The notes under the pieces are model-generated. The model searched no databases, was not told the origin of the DNA, and saw nothing but the letters and a program-made list of their open reading frames with translations. From JBKCUA01 sp046318675 (GTDB lineage: Bacteria > Pseudomonadota > Alphaproteobacteria > JAJTHO01), in assembly GCA_046318675.1 (NCBI GenBank), contig JBKCUA010000004.1, positions 1-47,036 on the forward strand: DNA of 47,036 nt, written 5' to 3'. The position numbers and the translations under genes were made by a program. Positions 6,311 to 15,510 of the stretch are shown in pieces (the stretch's first letter is position 1; every line of letters begins with the position of its first letter).

Positions 6311-6318
6311 TAAAGCCT
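6140..6318 (+). repeat. 179-bp direct repeat, second copy
   Basis: It matches 5547-5725 with one mismatch. The match stops exactly where the terminal inverted repeat of the next element begins (6318), so that element probably arrived after, or together with, the duplication. Confidence 0.92.
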
Positions 6319-6465
6319 GGGCACCTCTATTAACCTCATTTCTAGGGCGATTGGCGTCGTCAGGTCTATGCTCGCAATCCGCACGTACGTTTGAGTACGC
6401 TTACGTTTGCTTGCCTAGCCCTTTCTAGCCACTCATCCCTATAAATGGGCTAATAGAGGTGCTCA
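6318..6465. mobile_element. 148-bp MITE-like element with 18-bp terminal inverted repeats
   Basis: The left end TGGGCACCTCTATTAACC and the right end, read inward, TGAGCACCTCTATTAGCC match at 16 of 18 positions. The inside holds further complementary stretches (CTAGGGC near 6349, GCCCTTTCTAG near 6420) and no reading frame of note. The size and ends suit a miniature element moved by a transposase elsewhere in the genome. I saw no clear target duplication. Confidence 0.7.
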
Positions 6466-6501
6466 GAAGTCTTTAGAAGGTTGTTGAAGTGCGCGGTGTA
6501 G

Positions 6502-6619
6502 CTCCCTCTCCCGCTTGCGGGGGAGGGTCGGGGAGGGGGTGAAAAGTATGAAGGCAAATCATTGGTTTTAATAATTTTAAAGGCCCCCTTCCTCACCTTC
6601 CCCCGCTGCGCGGGAGAAG
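6502..6619. repeat. GC-rich palindromic repeat pair in inverted orientation
   Basis: Left arm CTCCCTCTCCCGCTTGCGGG continues into a GGGAGGG-rich stretch, and the right arm near 6580-6616 is roughly its reverse complement (CCCCCTTCC, then CCCCCGCTGCGCGGG). Each arm also folds on itself. This is the widespread CCCTCTCCC-type palindrome. The remaining bases up to 6670 hold nothing I can name. Confidence 0.65.
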
Positions 6620-6670
6620 TGCGCAACGGGCGGGGTGGACAGGTGATGATGTTACGGCGTTGTTTGATTG

Positions 6671-7720
6671 TTATGTTAAATCAAAATCTTGTTGCAAGGC
6701 CTCGGCAACGGTTTTAGTGGATTTTTCAAAACGCCATGGTTCTTTTAACGCTTGGTTTTGTTTGTTAGGTGCAAATTTCCGTTCTATTCGTTGACTATCG
6801 CGAAAGTTGGTGTAGGAAAAACGCAGGCTTGGGTCGGTTTGGTGCAATATATAACCTCCAGTCGGCGGAGTCAGGCCAATTAATTTATTATTTTCCGGAT
6901 CAAAGCCATACCCAAGGATAACCAAACGTCCCCCCTGCTTAATCACATTATCAAGTTTTTGGAGGGTACTTTGACAATCATCTCTTAGCTCTTGGTGTTT
7001 TTTTCCAGCAATGACATCAATATTTTTGGCACTAGCTCGCACAATATCAGAGCGTTTTGCTTTCTGTTGTTCCGGTGACAGATCATAAAAATCCTCATCC
7101 GCCAGTTTTCCGTAAACGTGGTAGATTTTTCCTTTTATCAAGTTCATCGGGTCATTCTCATCCTTGAGATCCTTAAACGCCTGCACACTCTGAAATGCCT
7201 TGCGTAAGTGGCGTTCCAGCGAAGTGTCGTAGTTAAACGTAATGATCGTCAGGTTTCCGATGCTCTGCTCAATATTCATTCTTTTAGCAGTATCCTGTGC
7301 ATCAACCTTGCAGCCATAGGTCAGGGCGTGGAACAAATAACGGTACCAGTTTTTATCTTTCGTCGGTTTTTCCACGTTACACTCCAACAAAATATCGGCA
7401 ATCAGGGTCTTTGCCAACGGCGCATACCGTTCGTTGTAGAGCAGAAAAGAATCAATGTTTAGGGGATGGAGGCTTTCGAGAAGTTGTCTTAATTCCCCAA
7501 GTAAATTGACGTATTCTGCATATAAGCCCAAGTCGCATGATCTTCTGTCCTGGTGGCTTGGAGGAGAGAGTCGGTTTTTTTTTGCAACATCCTTTTCAAC
7601 CTCATACTCCACGTCTTTGGTTCTTTCAATAATCCTCTCCACCAGCTCCTCCCCCGTGGGATAGCCGTAATGGCAGCTCGCCCCGGCACCGAGAATCAAG
7701 ACCGTTTGCTTATCAAACAT
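6671..7720 (-). CDS. SIR2-like domain protein, candidate NAD+-consuming defence effector
   Basis: The 349-aa product starts with a Rossmann-type VLILGAGASCHYGYPTG (GAGAS at 11-15). It continues with NIDSFL (88-93), ITFNYD (160-165), a candidate catalytic His in YHVYG (H201), and GYGFDPENN (270-278). That order is the signature of stand-alone SIR2-like proteins, several of which deplete NAD+ on phage infection. There is no transmembrane segment and no second effector domain. The ATG directly follows the dnaE stop (TAG-ATG), so the gene should be translated with the replicative polymerase. No other defence gene lies beside it. The fold is well supported; a defence role is inference. Confidence 0.8.
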   Translation of the reverse strand: MFDKQTVLILGAGASCHYGYPTGEELVERIIERTKDVEYEVEKDVAKKNRLSPPSHQDRRSCDLGLYAEYVNLLGELRQLLESLHPLNIDSFLLYNERYAPLAKTLIADILLECNVEKPTKDKNWYRYLFHALTYGCKVDAQDTAKRMNIEQSIGNLTIITFNYDTSLERHLRKAFQSVQAFKDLKDENDPMNLIKGKIYHVYGKLADEDFYDLSPEQQKAKRSDIVRASAKNIDVIAGKKHQELRDDCQSTLQKLDNVIKQGGRLVILGYGFDPENNKLIGLTPPTGGYILHQTDPSLRFSYTNFRDSQRIERKFAPNKQNQALKEPWRFEKSTKTVAEALQQDFDLT

Positions 7721-10700
7721 CTACGAAACCCCCTCCAAAACACCCGCCGTCAGGGTATAGCCCCCCTTCAGCTTCACCCGCACATCGCCTCTTGGGGTTT
7801 CCACCTGCACCTCAATACTGGTGCGCCCGGGCTTGAGGGTTGCCAGGCGATCGCGAAGCTGGCTCAGTGTGACCATATCCTTGACAACAAACTCCATCAC
7901 CTCCATCCGGCGGGACAGGCCAGCATCCAATGGTTCGACCTCAACGGCGTTCAGACGCCCGCCGCCCTCGCCGGAACTAACGTCCACGCTCAGCAGCAAT
8001 AGCGTCCCCGCCTCCAACAATGGCCGAACCGCCGTCAGGGTTTCGGAGAACAGCATGACCTCATAATTACCACTGGCATCCGCCATCTGGACAAACGCGT
8101 AGCGGCTGCCCTTGGCTGACTGGCGTTCCTTGCGGCTGAGCACCACCCCGGCGATGAGCTTGCGTCCTTTTTCCCCCTCCAGATTTTTGGCGGTGGTCAC
8201 CCCCGTTTTCTCCAGCAGCGGCGCATACCCGGCCAACGGATGCGCGGACAGATAAAACCCAATGGCTTGAAACTCGTGTGTAAGCCTCTCTAACACTGGC
8301 CAATCTTGTTCAGCGACGGCCTTTTTTTTCTGTACCCCCAGGACGGGGAGGGCATCGCCGAATAGGCCAGCACTGCCGCTGGTGCGCTCTAACCCTATAC
8401 TGGCGATCACCCCCTCAATACTTTCCCAGAGGTGACGACGGGTATCCCCAAAAGCATCACAAGCCCCAGCGGCAACAAGGCTTTCCAACGTGCGCTTATT
8501 AATAAACTTCGTCCCCACCCGACGCACGAGATCAGAAAGACTGGTATAAGCACCGTTTTGAGCACGCTCTGCGGCAATGGCCGCCGCCGCCGCATCCCCC
8601 ACACCTTTGAGAGCACCAAGGGCGTAGCGGATGCTGCCGTACTCCACCGCAAAGCTGGCCTCGGAATGGTTGACGCACGGGGGCAATAACGTAATACCCA
8701 TGCGCTTTGCCTCATCGCGCAAGGCCGACAAAAAATCCGTATCACCGCGTTCATAGTGCATGACGGTGGCCAAAAAGGCCACCGGGTGATGAGCCTTGAG
8801 CCACGCCGTCTGGTACGTCAGCAGGGCATAGGCCGCCGCGTGGGACTTATTAAACCCATAGTCGGCAAACTTGGCAATCTGGGCAAAAATAGTTTCAGCA
8901 AGTTCGGCCTCCAAACCATTTTTGATACAACCCTCGACGAATACCGCCTGCTGGGCGTCCATTTCGGCCTTGATTTTTTTCCCCATCGCCCGGCGCAGCA
9001 AATCCGCGCCGCCAAGACTAAACCCTGCCAGAACCTGGGCAGCCTGCATCACCTGTTCTTGATAAATCATGACCCCAAAAGTTTCTTTCAGAACAGGCTC
9101 AAGCAACGGGTGGAGGTAATCCGGCTGCTCATCGCCATGCTTACAGGCAATATAGCGCGGGATATTTTCCATCGGACCGGGGCGGTACAAAGCCACCACG
9201 GCAATAATATCCGTGAAGCGATCCGGGCGCATCTTCTTAAGGGCATCTTTCATGCCTGCGCTTTCCAACTGGAACACCGCCGTGGTTTCACCCCGCGCTA
9301 GTAAAGCGTATGTTTCCCGATCATCAAGGGGGATGGTGTTAATATCAAGATCGCTGCCGATGGTTTTCAGTGTTCGATGAATAATAGATAATGTCTTCAG
9401 GCCAAGAAAATCAAACTTTACCAATCCAGCCTTTTCTACATATTTCATAGAAAACTGGGTAACGGGCATCATTGCTCTTGGGTCATGGTACAGCGGCACA
9501 ATTTCCGCCAACGGTTTATCCCCAATTACCACCCCGGCGGCATGGGTGGAAGCATGGCGATAAAGCCCCTCAAGCCGCAGGCTGGTCTCTATTAAACTTT
9601 TTGTGTCCTCATGCCGTCGGGCTGCTTGCAGTTCATTTTCGCTGGCAATAGCCTCAGCCAAGGTAACAGGGCTGGCCGGATTATTGGGCACAAGTTTACA
9701 AAGTTTATCCACCACCGCATATGGAACATCAAGAACACGACCCACATCGCGCAATACCGCCCGCGCTTGAAGTTTACCAAAAGTAATAATTTGTGCAACT
9801 TTATCAATACCATAGCGTTTCTGGACATACTGCATAACCTCATCCCGGCGATCTTGGCAAAAATCAATATCAAAATCGGGCATGGATACCCGTTCGGGAT
9901 TCAAAAATCGTTCAAACAACAGATCAAAGGCCAACGGATCAAGGTCTGTAATCTTGAGTGCCCAAGCAACAATAGACCCCGCGCCGGATCCTCGCCCAGG
10001 CCCCACGGGTATCCCCTGCTTCTTAGCCCAACCAATGAAGTCGGCAACAATAAGAAAATAACCATCAAACCCCATTTTATGAATCACGTCCAACTCAAAG
10101 GCCAACCGATCGCGGTAAATATCGGGGGTATGACGACGCTCACTGGCCGGACGGGAGAGGCGATCCTCAAGGCCAGCAGCCGCTTTCAGGCGCAACACAT
10201 CGCCTTCATCGCCTTCATCGCCTTCGGCAAACCGGGGCAGCATGGGTTTTCGCCCCTTGGGGACAAAATGGCACCGCTTCGCAAACCAATGGGTGTTGGC
10301 GATGGCTTCGGGAATGTCATTATACCTATGGGTGAGTGCCCCGGGGGTCATCAAGGCATAGAAAGGCGTGCTTTTTGGATGCTGGGGATCCGATACCGTG
10401 GTTCCTAAACCAATACAAAGCAATGCCTCGTGCGCTGAGACATCCTTTTCACTGGCAAAAAACACATCGTGTTGAGCGAGGTAAGGAATACCATAGCGTT
10501 CACCGCAATCGAGCAACAACGGTTCCGCTGCTTCTTCTGCGGGTAGCCCGTGGCGGGGTAAGCTTAAAAAAAGCCTATCCCCAAAGACACGGAGCAGGGT
10601 TTCTAAATGCGCCTCGGCCAAGGCATTCTTGCTCTCCCGTCCATCGGCAGCCATACGACCTAAGTGTGTTTCCTGACCCCCGACAGTGGCCAACAGGCCT

Positions 10701-11068
10701 GTCGTATCGCTGAGCACGTCGGCAAGGCAGAGATGGGCGTCTTTGGGATTATCGGCCTGTAGATAGGCCTTGCTTGTCAAGGCCAGCAACCGCCGATACC
10801 CGACCTCACTCGCCGCATACAGTGGCAATCGTGCCTCGCCCTCGCCGGGCATGGTAACAGCAAGACGAAGACCAATAATCGGTTGTATTCCGCCGTCCAG
10901 TAAAGTGCCCGCGATCTCTAATGCCCCGAACAGGTTATTATCATCACAAAATCCCGCCGCCGGTATCTTATAGCGGTGACACCACGCCGTTACCTCAGCT
11001 AAGCGCAACGCGCTTTGCGATAGGGAATAGGGCGAATGCAGGTGCAGCGGTATAGGAAGCATGGCCAT
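7721..11068 (-). CDS. dnaE: DNA polymerase III alpha subunit
   Basis: The catalytic subunit of the replicative polymerase is 1115 aa here, slightly short for the family. It opens with the PHP domain (HLHSPYSL, GFCDDNNLFGALE). The polymerase core has the catalytic aspartates in PDFDIDFCQDRRDEV and VKFDFLGLKTL. Next come the fingers, the helix-hairpin-helix region (GVGDAAAAAI) and the C-terminal OB domain (LIAGVVLSRKERQSAKGSRY). This is the DnaE1 type. The start is ATG 11068, with another in-frame ATG two codons on, and no strong ribosome site is visible. It lies 80 bases behind the TonB receptor gene and is joined to the SIR2-like gene with no gap. Confidence 0.96.
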   Translation of the reverse strand: MAMLPIPLHLHSPYSLSQSALRLAEVTAWCHRYKIPAAGFCDDNNLFGALEIAGTLLDGGIQPIIGLRLAVTMPGEGEARLPLYAASEVGYRRLLALTSKAYLQADNPKDAHLCLADVLSDTTGLLATVGGQETHLGRMAADGRESKNALAEAHLETLLRVFGDRLFLSLPRHGLPAEEAAEPLLLDCGERYGIPYLAQHDVFFASEKDVSAHEALLCIGLGTTVSDPQHPKSTPFYALMTPGALTHRYNDIPEAIANTHWFAKRCHFVPKGRKPMLPRFAEGDEGDEGDVLRLKAAAGLEDRLSRPASERRHTPDIYRDRLAFELDVIHKMGFDGYFLIVADFIGWAKKQGIPVGPGRGSGAGSIVAWALKITDLDPLAFDLLFERFLNPERVSMPDFDIDFCQDRRDEVMQYVQKRYGIDKVAQIITFGKLQARAVLRDVGRVLDVPYAVVDKLCKLVPNNPASPVTLAEAIASENELQAARRHEDTKSLIETSLRLEGLYRHASTHAAGVVIGDKPLAEIVPLYHDPRAMMPVTQFSMKYVEKAGLVKFDFLGLKTLSIIHRTLKTIGSDLDINTIPLDDRETYALLARGETTAVFQLESAGMKDALKKMRPDRFTDIIAVVALYRPGPMENIPRYIACKHGDEQPDYLHPLLEPVLKETFGVMIYQEQVMQAAQVLAGFSLGGADLLRRAMGKKIKAEMDAQQAVFVEGCIKNGLEAELAETIFAQIAKFADYGFNKSHAAAYALLTYQTAWLKAHHPVAFLATVMHYERGDTDFLSALRDEAKRMGITLLPPCVNHSEASFAVEYGSIRYALGALKGVGDAAAAAIAAERAQNGAYTSLSDLVRRVGTKFINKRTLESLVAAGACDAFGDTRRHLWESIEGVIASIGLERTSGSAGLFGDALPVLGVQKKKAVAEQDWPVLERLTHEFQAIGFYLSAHPLAGYAPLLEKTGVTTAKNLEGEKGRKLIAGVVLSRKERQSAKGSRYAFVQMADASGNYEVMLFSETLTAVRPLLEAGTLLLLSVDVSSGEGGGRLNAVEVEPLDAGLSRRMEVMEFVVKDMVTLSQLRDRLATLKPGRTSIEVQVETPRGDVRVKLKGGYTLTAGVLEGVS

Positions 11069-11148
11069 ACGATGAAGGAAGATACAGAATATAGGGTTGG
11101 TTTGCTATAAGATAACTTGGGAGCACAGCAAGGCCTATATTGCCCACA

Positions 11149-13200
11149 TTAAAACCTCACCACAATACCCGCGAACGCACTAATCCCTTCACCTGGATAA
11201 AACACACTGCTATTGCTTGATGTTGCCTTGGTAATAGTACTGAAATTACTGATATATTTTTCATCGGTAAGATTGCGGGCATCAGCAAACAGACTCACCC
11301 GTTCATTGATGTCATACCCTGTTTCCAGTCCAAGCACGGCATACCCCGGTGCATCAAGGGTATTAGCAAAATCTACTTCTGCCCCCACGGGTACCCATTC
11401 TAGGTTTGGCGCAATATACCAACCTTGGGGATTAGTATACCGCACCGCTGTTTTATAGAAATGTTCCGGCACGCCGGCCAACCGATTATCCCCATACTGG
11501 CGATCTCCTTGAAACCTAAAATCGCTGTAAGTATAGGCGTTCTGCCATGTTACCGTATCGGTAATCGCCACATCCAAGCCCAGTTCCAACCCTTGGTGGA
11601 TGGTTCTGTCGGCGTTAAAGGTGCTGGCGGGAATGCCTGCGCCGGTGGTGTATTGCAGCATCTCGTCTTTTACCCAAGAGCGATAGAGACTGATGTCCCA
11701 GCTATAACGCCTGTGGTGGCCGCGGGTGCCAACCTCCGCCGTCCATGCCTGCTGTGCATTCACCGGAATAAACCCGGTAGTGCCGCTTTGAGTAAGCTCG
11801 TTAAACGTCGGCACCTCATTGCTCTTGCTAACATTGGCGTAAAATTGATTGCCTGCCACGGGTTCGTACAAGATGCCCAATTTGGGGTTGAAGGATTGAT
11901 ACACCCGATCGTCGCTTTTGCTGGGGGTTCGGTTATCAAAACTCTCCCGCGATGCCCACGTCAATTGCGCGCCAGTGACCAAGGCAACAGGCTGGGTAAT
12001 GTAAAAATGGTTTTCAGCAAAAACATTGTACGTTTCCGCCTTTTGATCGGCATCAGCAGTCAAAGTGCCGCGATTGCCACGTATGTTGGTATAACGCAAG
12101 GAATCAGTCGTCCCCGCCTGAGCAATAAAACCCAATCGGTAACGGTTCTGATACTCACCCAAGGCATAGTTGCCTTTCAGTGTTCCAAACCCGCCATAAT
12201 CGAATGTTTCCTGATCAACCACCTCAAAAATGGGATGAAATAAATCCTTGAGGTTCATGAACACGCCGCCTTCCAGCGTCTGTGTGGAAGAGACCCGGTA
12301 GGCGGTTTTATTGGCAAGACGGAGGCTGCGAATATCGCGTTTTTGATCGCCGCTTACCTGAACGGGGTTAGCCTTGTCCGAGTTATGCAGCGCATCAAAC
12401 CGGCTGAGGGACCCGGGGAGTTCCTGCTCAATGGCATTAGCACTGAGGTAAAAGCGTGTTTCCAGATTATCCCGCAGCTTGATGCCATAATTGCTATTGA
12501 ACTTCACACTGGATTGATCGCTGTGTTGACGAAAGCCGTTGCTGTCGGTGGTGGTGAGGCTTGCAAACATATCCTGATTGCCGGAAACAAACCCGCTGCG
12601 AAAATTGGCGCGGTAGGTGTTTTCCGAACCCGCCTCAACCCGCACCTGATTGCCGGGTGCAGAATATCCTGTAGGGGAGACCATATTAATGGCCCCGCCC
12701 AGGCTGTTACCGCCATACGCTAAGGCGTTGCCGCCTTTATATACCTCAATATATTGCAGCGCGAGGGGATCAGCCTCCTGAAAATCCCCAGCCCCATCGG
12801 CAAGGTTAAACGGCACCCCGTCCTGGAGCAGGGTAATCCCACGCATATGAAACCCTCTGGAGATTCCTGAGCCACGAATGGACAGGCGCACTTCCTCCCC
12901 GAAACGCTTTTGTGCGTACACGCCAGGGACGAAAGACAGGGTATCTTGAAAATTCTGGATATACTTTTTCTCAATATCCTTAAACGGTACCACCGCAACA
13001 CCCCCCGGTGTTTGCCGGATCGCGCGTTCTGCGGCGGCAACCGTTGGTACGGTATCGCTTTGCACCAGATTTCCTTGGGTAATCGTGAGATAAGGTTCTT
13101 CTTTTACTGTTGGGTGAGCTTTCGTAGGCATCGCTTGCAACACCATCAATAATGTAAGCATGGATACGCCGCTTTTAAGGCGGCAAAGGGGTATCGTCAT
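11149..13200 (-). CDS. TonB-dependent outer-membrane receptor
   Basis: ATG 13200 was chosen because AGGAG lies seven bases upstream. The product (683 aa) has a signal peptide ending near AMPTKAHP. A plug domain follows (TPGGVAVVPFKDI, SIRGSGISRGFHMRGITLLQDGVPFNLADGAG, GGNALAYGGNSLGGAINMVSP broken into parts here). A 22-strand barrel then ends in the aromatic AFAGIVVRF, as outer-membrane proteins do. Such receptors import iron complexes, cofactors or other scarce ligands using TonB energy. The substrate cannot be read from sequence. The upstream DUF2946-like gene, in the same direction, is often found beside metal-related receptors. Confidence 0.92.
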   Translation of the reverse strand: MTIPLCRLKSGVSMLTLLMVLQAMPTKAHPTVKEEPYLTITQGNLVQSDTVPTVAAAERAIRQTPGGVAVVPFKDIEKKYIQNFQDTLSFVPGVYAQKRFGEEVRLSIRGSGISRGFHMRGITLLQDGVPFNLADGAGDFQEADPLALQYIEVYKGGNALAYGGNSLGGAINMVSPTGYSAPGNQVRVEAGSENTYRANFRSGFVSGNQDMFASLTTTDSNGFRQHSDQSSVKFNSNYGIKLRDNLETRFYLSANAIEQELPGSLSRFDALHNSDKANPVQVSGDQKRDIRSLRLANKTAYRVSSTQTLEGGVFMNLKDLFHPIFEVVDQETFDYGGFGTLKGNYALGEYQNRYRLGFIAQAGTTDSLRYTNIRGNRGTLTADADQKAETYNVFAENHFYITQPVALVTGAQLTWASRESFDNRTPSKSDDRVYQSFNPKLGILYEPVAGNQFYANVSKSNEVPTFNELTQSGTTGFIPVNAQQAWTAEVGTRGHHRRYSWDISLYRSWVKDEMLQYTTGAGIPASTFNADRTIHQGLELGLDVAITDTVTWQNAYTYSDFRFQGDRQYGDNRLAGVPEHFYKTAVRYTNPQGWYIAPNLEWVPVGAEVDFANTLDAPGYAVLGLETGYDINERVSLFADARNLTDEKYISNFSTITKATSSNSSVFYPGEGISAFAGIVVRF

Positions 13201-13259
13201 AAAAATTCTCCTGAAAATGATAAAAAGCCGCACCTAAAGGATGCAGCAACACACAGTCG

Positions 13260-13631
13260 TCAGGAGAACAACGGCGGTGCCCTGGGCGGGGCGGTCTTAC
13301 GCAACACCGCCGTGGCCGGATGCGCGGTGGGTAGGGAAAATAAGCGTTCTGTATACTCATCAAGCAACACCACCTGCACCACAGAATCAACGGGGGAGGT
13401 AGCGTGGGCATTAAGGAAGAACGCACACAAGGCTTTATTGCCATTATGCTTTTGCTGCTCTTTGTTTGCGGGTTGACCCTTATTATCTACCGCAATGGTT
13501 TGCGATCCGTAACCGGTACAGATAACCATGGTGAACAAACGCCTGGTCTCTCCAGCATTGGGCATATAGCCGGTGGGGATAAAGCCACTGGACAGCACAC
13601 TGGCGATAAGGAGCCATGTTAGAAAACGCAT
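13260..13631 (-). CDS. DUF2946-like secreted protein
   Basis: The 123-aa product has a signal sequence (MRFLTWLLIASVLSSGFIP). It then has the pattern PTGYMPNAG and a VICTGYGSQTIAVD segment, and a central cysteine in ALCAFFLNAHA. This fits DUF2946, a family of small secreted proteins with Cys motifs usually encoded next to TonB receptors or copper-related genes. It sits between mutT (20 bases upstream) and the receptor (59 bases downstream), all on the minus strand. The start is ATG 13631, with a weak ribosome site. The family call is moderately sure; function unknown. Confidence 0.65.
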   Translation of the reverse strand: MRFLTWLLIASVLSSGFIPTGYMPNAGETRRLFTMVICTGYGSQTIAVDNKGQPANKEQQKHNGNKALCAFFLNAHATSPVDSVVQVVLLDEYTERLFSLPTAHPATAVLRKTAPPRAPPLFS

Positions 13632-13651
13632 AAAAAACTATTGTATAAATA

Positions 13652-14068
13652 TCACCCTTGTTGTCCAGTGCTATTTCCAAGCCGTGCCAAGAGCGGTTTA
13701 TCCGCCTCCAACACTGGCAGCTTCGCCGCCTCCGCTGCCGTGACCCAGCGTACCGCCTGACCTTCCTGACCAACGGGCGTTCCTTCCCAAGTATTACAGG
13801 TATAGAGTAGGAGGATGACATCATATTCCGGGTAACGGTGGGTCACAAACGTCCACGGGATAAGGTTCTGGGTTGCGACAGTAATTCCCAGCTCTTCGGC
13901 AAGCTCTCGTGCCAGAGCCTCCTCCGGAAGCTCACCCTGCGCAACCTTGCCTCCGGGAAACTCCCACTGCCCGGCATAGGCTTTGCCTTCAGGTCGTTTT
14001 GACAATAAAAAGTGGGTGTCTTGTTTTTGTAGTACTGCACCAACAACAAGGAGGGGTAAATTTCTCAT
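13652..14068 (-). CDS. mutT: MutT-like Nudix hydrolase (8-oxo-dGTP diphosphatase type)
   Basis: The 138-aa product carries a full Nudix box, starting GGKVAQGELPEEALARELAE and ending ELGI, preceded by QWEFP as in MutT. MutT removes oxidised GTP precursors from the nucleotide pool and prevents A:T to C:G changes. ATG 14068 has AAAGGA just upstream. It is the first gene of a minus-strand run with the DUF2946-like gene and the TonB receptor. It is divergent from the entericidin-like gene, with 139 bases between for both promoters. Other Nudix substrates cannot be excluded. Confidence 0.88.
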   Translation of the reverse strand: MRNLPLLVVGAVLQKQDTHFLLSKRPEGKAYAGQWEFPGGKVAQGELPEEALARELAEELGITVATQNLIPWTFVTHRYPEYDVILLLYTCNTWEGTPVGQEGQAVRWVTAAEAAKLPVLEADKPLLARLGNSTGQQG

Positions 14069-14207
14069 GTTCCTTTATAAGCTAGATTTACATCAATCTT
14101 CACAAAATTATCAAAACACCACTTTACTCTTTTTTTTATCGCTTTATATAAAATCATGCTTTCGTGATTTCTTCACGGAGATTTTTTATAACAAACAGGA
14201 GTTAACA

Positions 14208-14417
14208 ATGCGCTTTCTTTCCCTTCTTACCGTCATGCTGTTTCTTGGCCTGACTGCTTGCAACACCGTTGAAGGTGTTGGCAAAGATGTTCAAAGCGTT
14301 GGCACCGGCGTGTCTGGTACAGCTCAAGACACCAGCAAAGCTATCGACAAAACCGTTAAAAGCGATAGCAAAACCGACAATAAAACTACCACTACCACCA
14401 CGAAAAAGAAAAAATAA
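14208..14417 (+). CDS. Entericidin-like small lipoprotein
   Basis: The 69-aa product has a short signal peptide with a lipobox LTAC (lipidated Cys at 18). A Gly/Val-rich stretch follows (VEGVGKDVQSVGTGVSG), then a Lys/Thr tail (TTTTTTKKKK). This is the entericidin A/B pattern; entericidins are small envelope lipoproteins linked to stress and autolysis. CAGGAG lies eight bases before ATG 14208. A strong hairpin follows the gene. The Lys-rich tail is longer than usual. Confidence 0.82.
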   Translation: MRFLSLLTVMLFLGLTACNTVEGVGKDVQSVGTGVSGTAQDTSKAIDKTVKSDSKTDNKTTTTTTKKKK

Positions 14418-14436
14418 GTCAGGATTAAAAATAGTT

Positions 14437-14464
14437 TCTTGGCCATACTATTGTATGGCCAAGA
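14437..14464. terminator. Bidirectional hairpin terminator between convergent genes
   Basis: A perfect 12-bp stem (TCTTGGCCATAC / GTATGGCCAAGA) with loop TATT lies between the entericidin-like gene and sbp, which converge. On the minus strand it is followed by a T-rich stretch (ACTATTTTTAATCC), so it should end sbp transcripts; on the plus strand the tail is weaker. Confidence 0.75.
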
Positions 14465-14481
14465 ACTCTATTATGAGATTT

Positions 14482-15471
14482 TTACCGCGTGGTCAGTTGA
14501 TCAAAGACTCCGCCATCCACAAAATGTTTTTCCTGTACCGACGCCCAGCCGCCAAAATCGGCAATTGTGAGCAACTCCAGTGTTGGAAAGGTTTTCGCGT
14601 TTTCGGCAAGGATAGTTTTATCAATAGGGCGAAACCAATGCTTAGCAATCAAGCGTTGCGCCTGTGGGGTATATAATCCCTCAAGATAAGCACGGGCAAT
14701 ATCAATGGTTCCTTTGTTGGCAGCGTTCTTATCAACGACGGCGACCACGGGTTCAGCAAGGATGCTGAGCTTAGGGGTAACAATCTCAAACTTGTCTTTG
14801 CCAAGCTCATTAAAGGCGAGATAGGCCTCATTCTCCCATGTAATCAACACATCACCAATGCCGCGTTGAGCAAAGGTTGTGGTTGCCCCTCGTGCTCCAG
14901 TATCAAGCACTGGCACATTAGCAAAGAGTTTTTTCAAAAAAGCCGTTGCTTTAGCTTCATCGCCACCATTAGCCCGCAGAGCATAGCCATAAGCAGCCAG
15001 ATAATTCCACCGCGCCCCGCCAGATGTTTTGGGGTTGGGGGTGATGACTTTAATGCCATCACGGATAAGGTCACTCCAATCATGGATTTTCTTCGGGTTG
15101 CCTTTGCGTACCAAAAACACAATAGTAGAAGTATACGGAGCACTATTGTGGGGGAGTTTTTCCTGCCAATTGAGGGGAAGCAACTTAGCCCGCTGGGCAA
15201 TGGCATCCACATCAAAAGCAAGTGCCAAGGTAACTACATCAGCACCCAAGCCTTCAATGACCGAACGCGCTTGTTTGCCCGATCCGCCGTGGGATTGGCG
15301 TACGGTCAGGGTATCGCCGGTTTTTTCTTTCCATTGCTGGGTAAATAAGGCATTATATTCTGTATAAAACTCCCGCGTCGGATCATACGAGACGTTGAGG
15401 ATCTCGCGATCCGCGGCAACTGCTGTGCCCACCCATAAAGCGGCAACCAGAATAAAAATAAAACGAGTCAT
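14482..15471 (-). CDS. sbp: Periplasmic sulfate-binding protein of an ABC transporter
   Basis: The 329-aa product starts with a signal peptide (MTRFIFILVAALWVGTAVAA). It shows the Sbp/CysP signatures NVSYDPTREFY, SHGGSGKQARSV, and TSGGARWNYLAAYGYA. Sbp captures sulfate for the CysTWA importer. I chose ATG 15471, with AAGGA eight bases upstream, rather than the TTG two codons earlier. No permease or ATPase gene is nearby, so the protein must work with a transporter encoded elsewhere. It is last in the Rrf2-porin-sbp run. Confidence 0.93.
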   Translation of the reverse strand: MTRFIFILVAALWVGTAVAADREILNVSYDPTREFYTEYNALFTQQWKEKTGDTLTVRQSHGGSGKQARSVIEGLGADVVTLALAFDVDAIAQRAKLLPLNWQEKLPHNSAPYTSTIVFLVRKGNPKKIHDWSDLIRDGIKVITPNPKTSGGARWNYLAAYGYALRANGGDEAKATAFLKKLFANVPVLDTGARGATTTFAQRGIGDVLITWENEAYLAFNELGKDKFEIVTPKLSILAEPVVAVVDKNAANKGTIDIARAYLEGLYTPQAQRLIAKHWFRPIDKTILAENAKTFPTLELLTIADFGGWASVQEKHFVDGGVFDQLTTR

Positions 15472-15510
15472 GATCAAAATCCTTATAAGAAAAATATGAA
15501 AAATAAGGGG

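Noticed and set aside
9611..12243. Long plus-strand frames opposite dnaE and the TonB receptor gene
   Set aside because: They mirror well-supported minus-strand genes and lack recognisable domains or ribosome sites.
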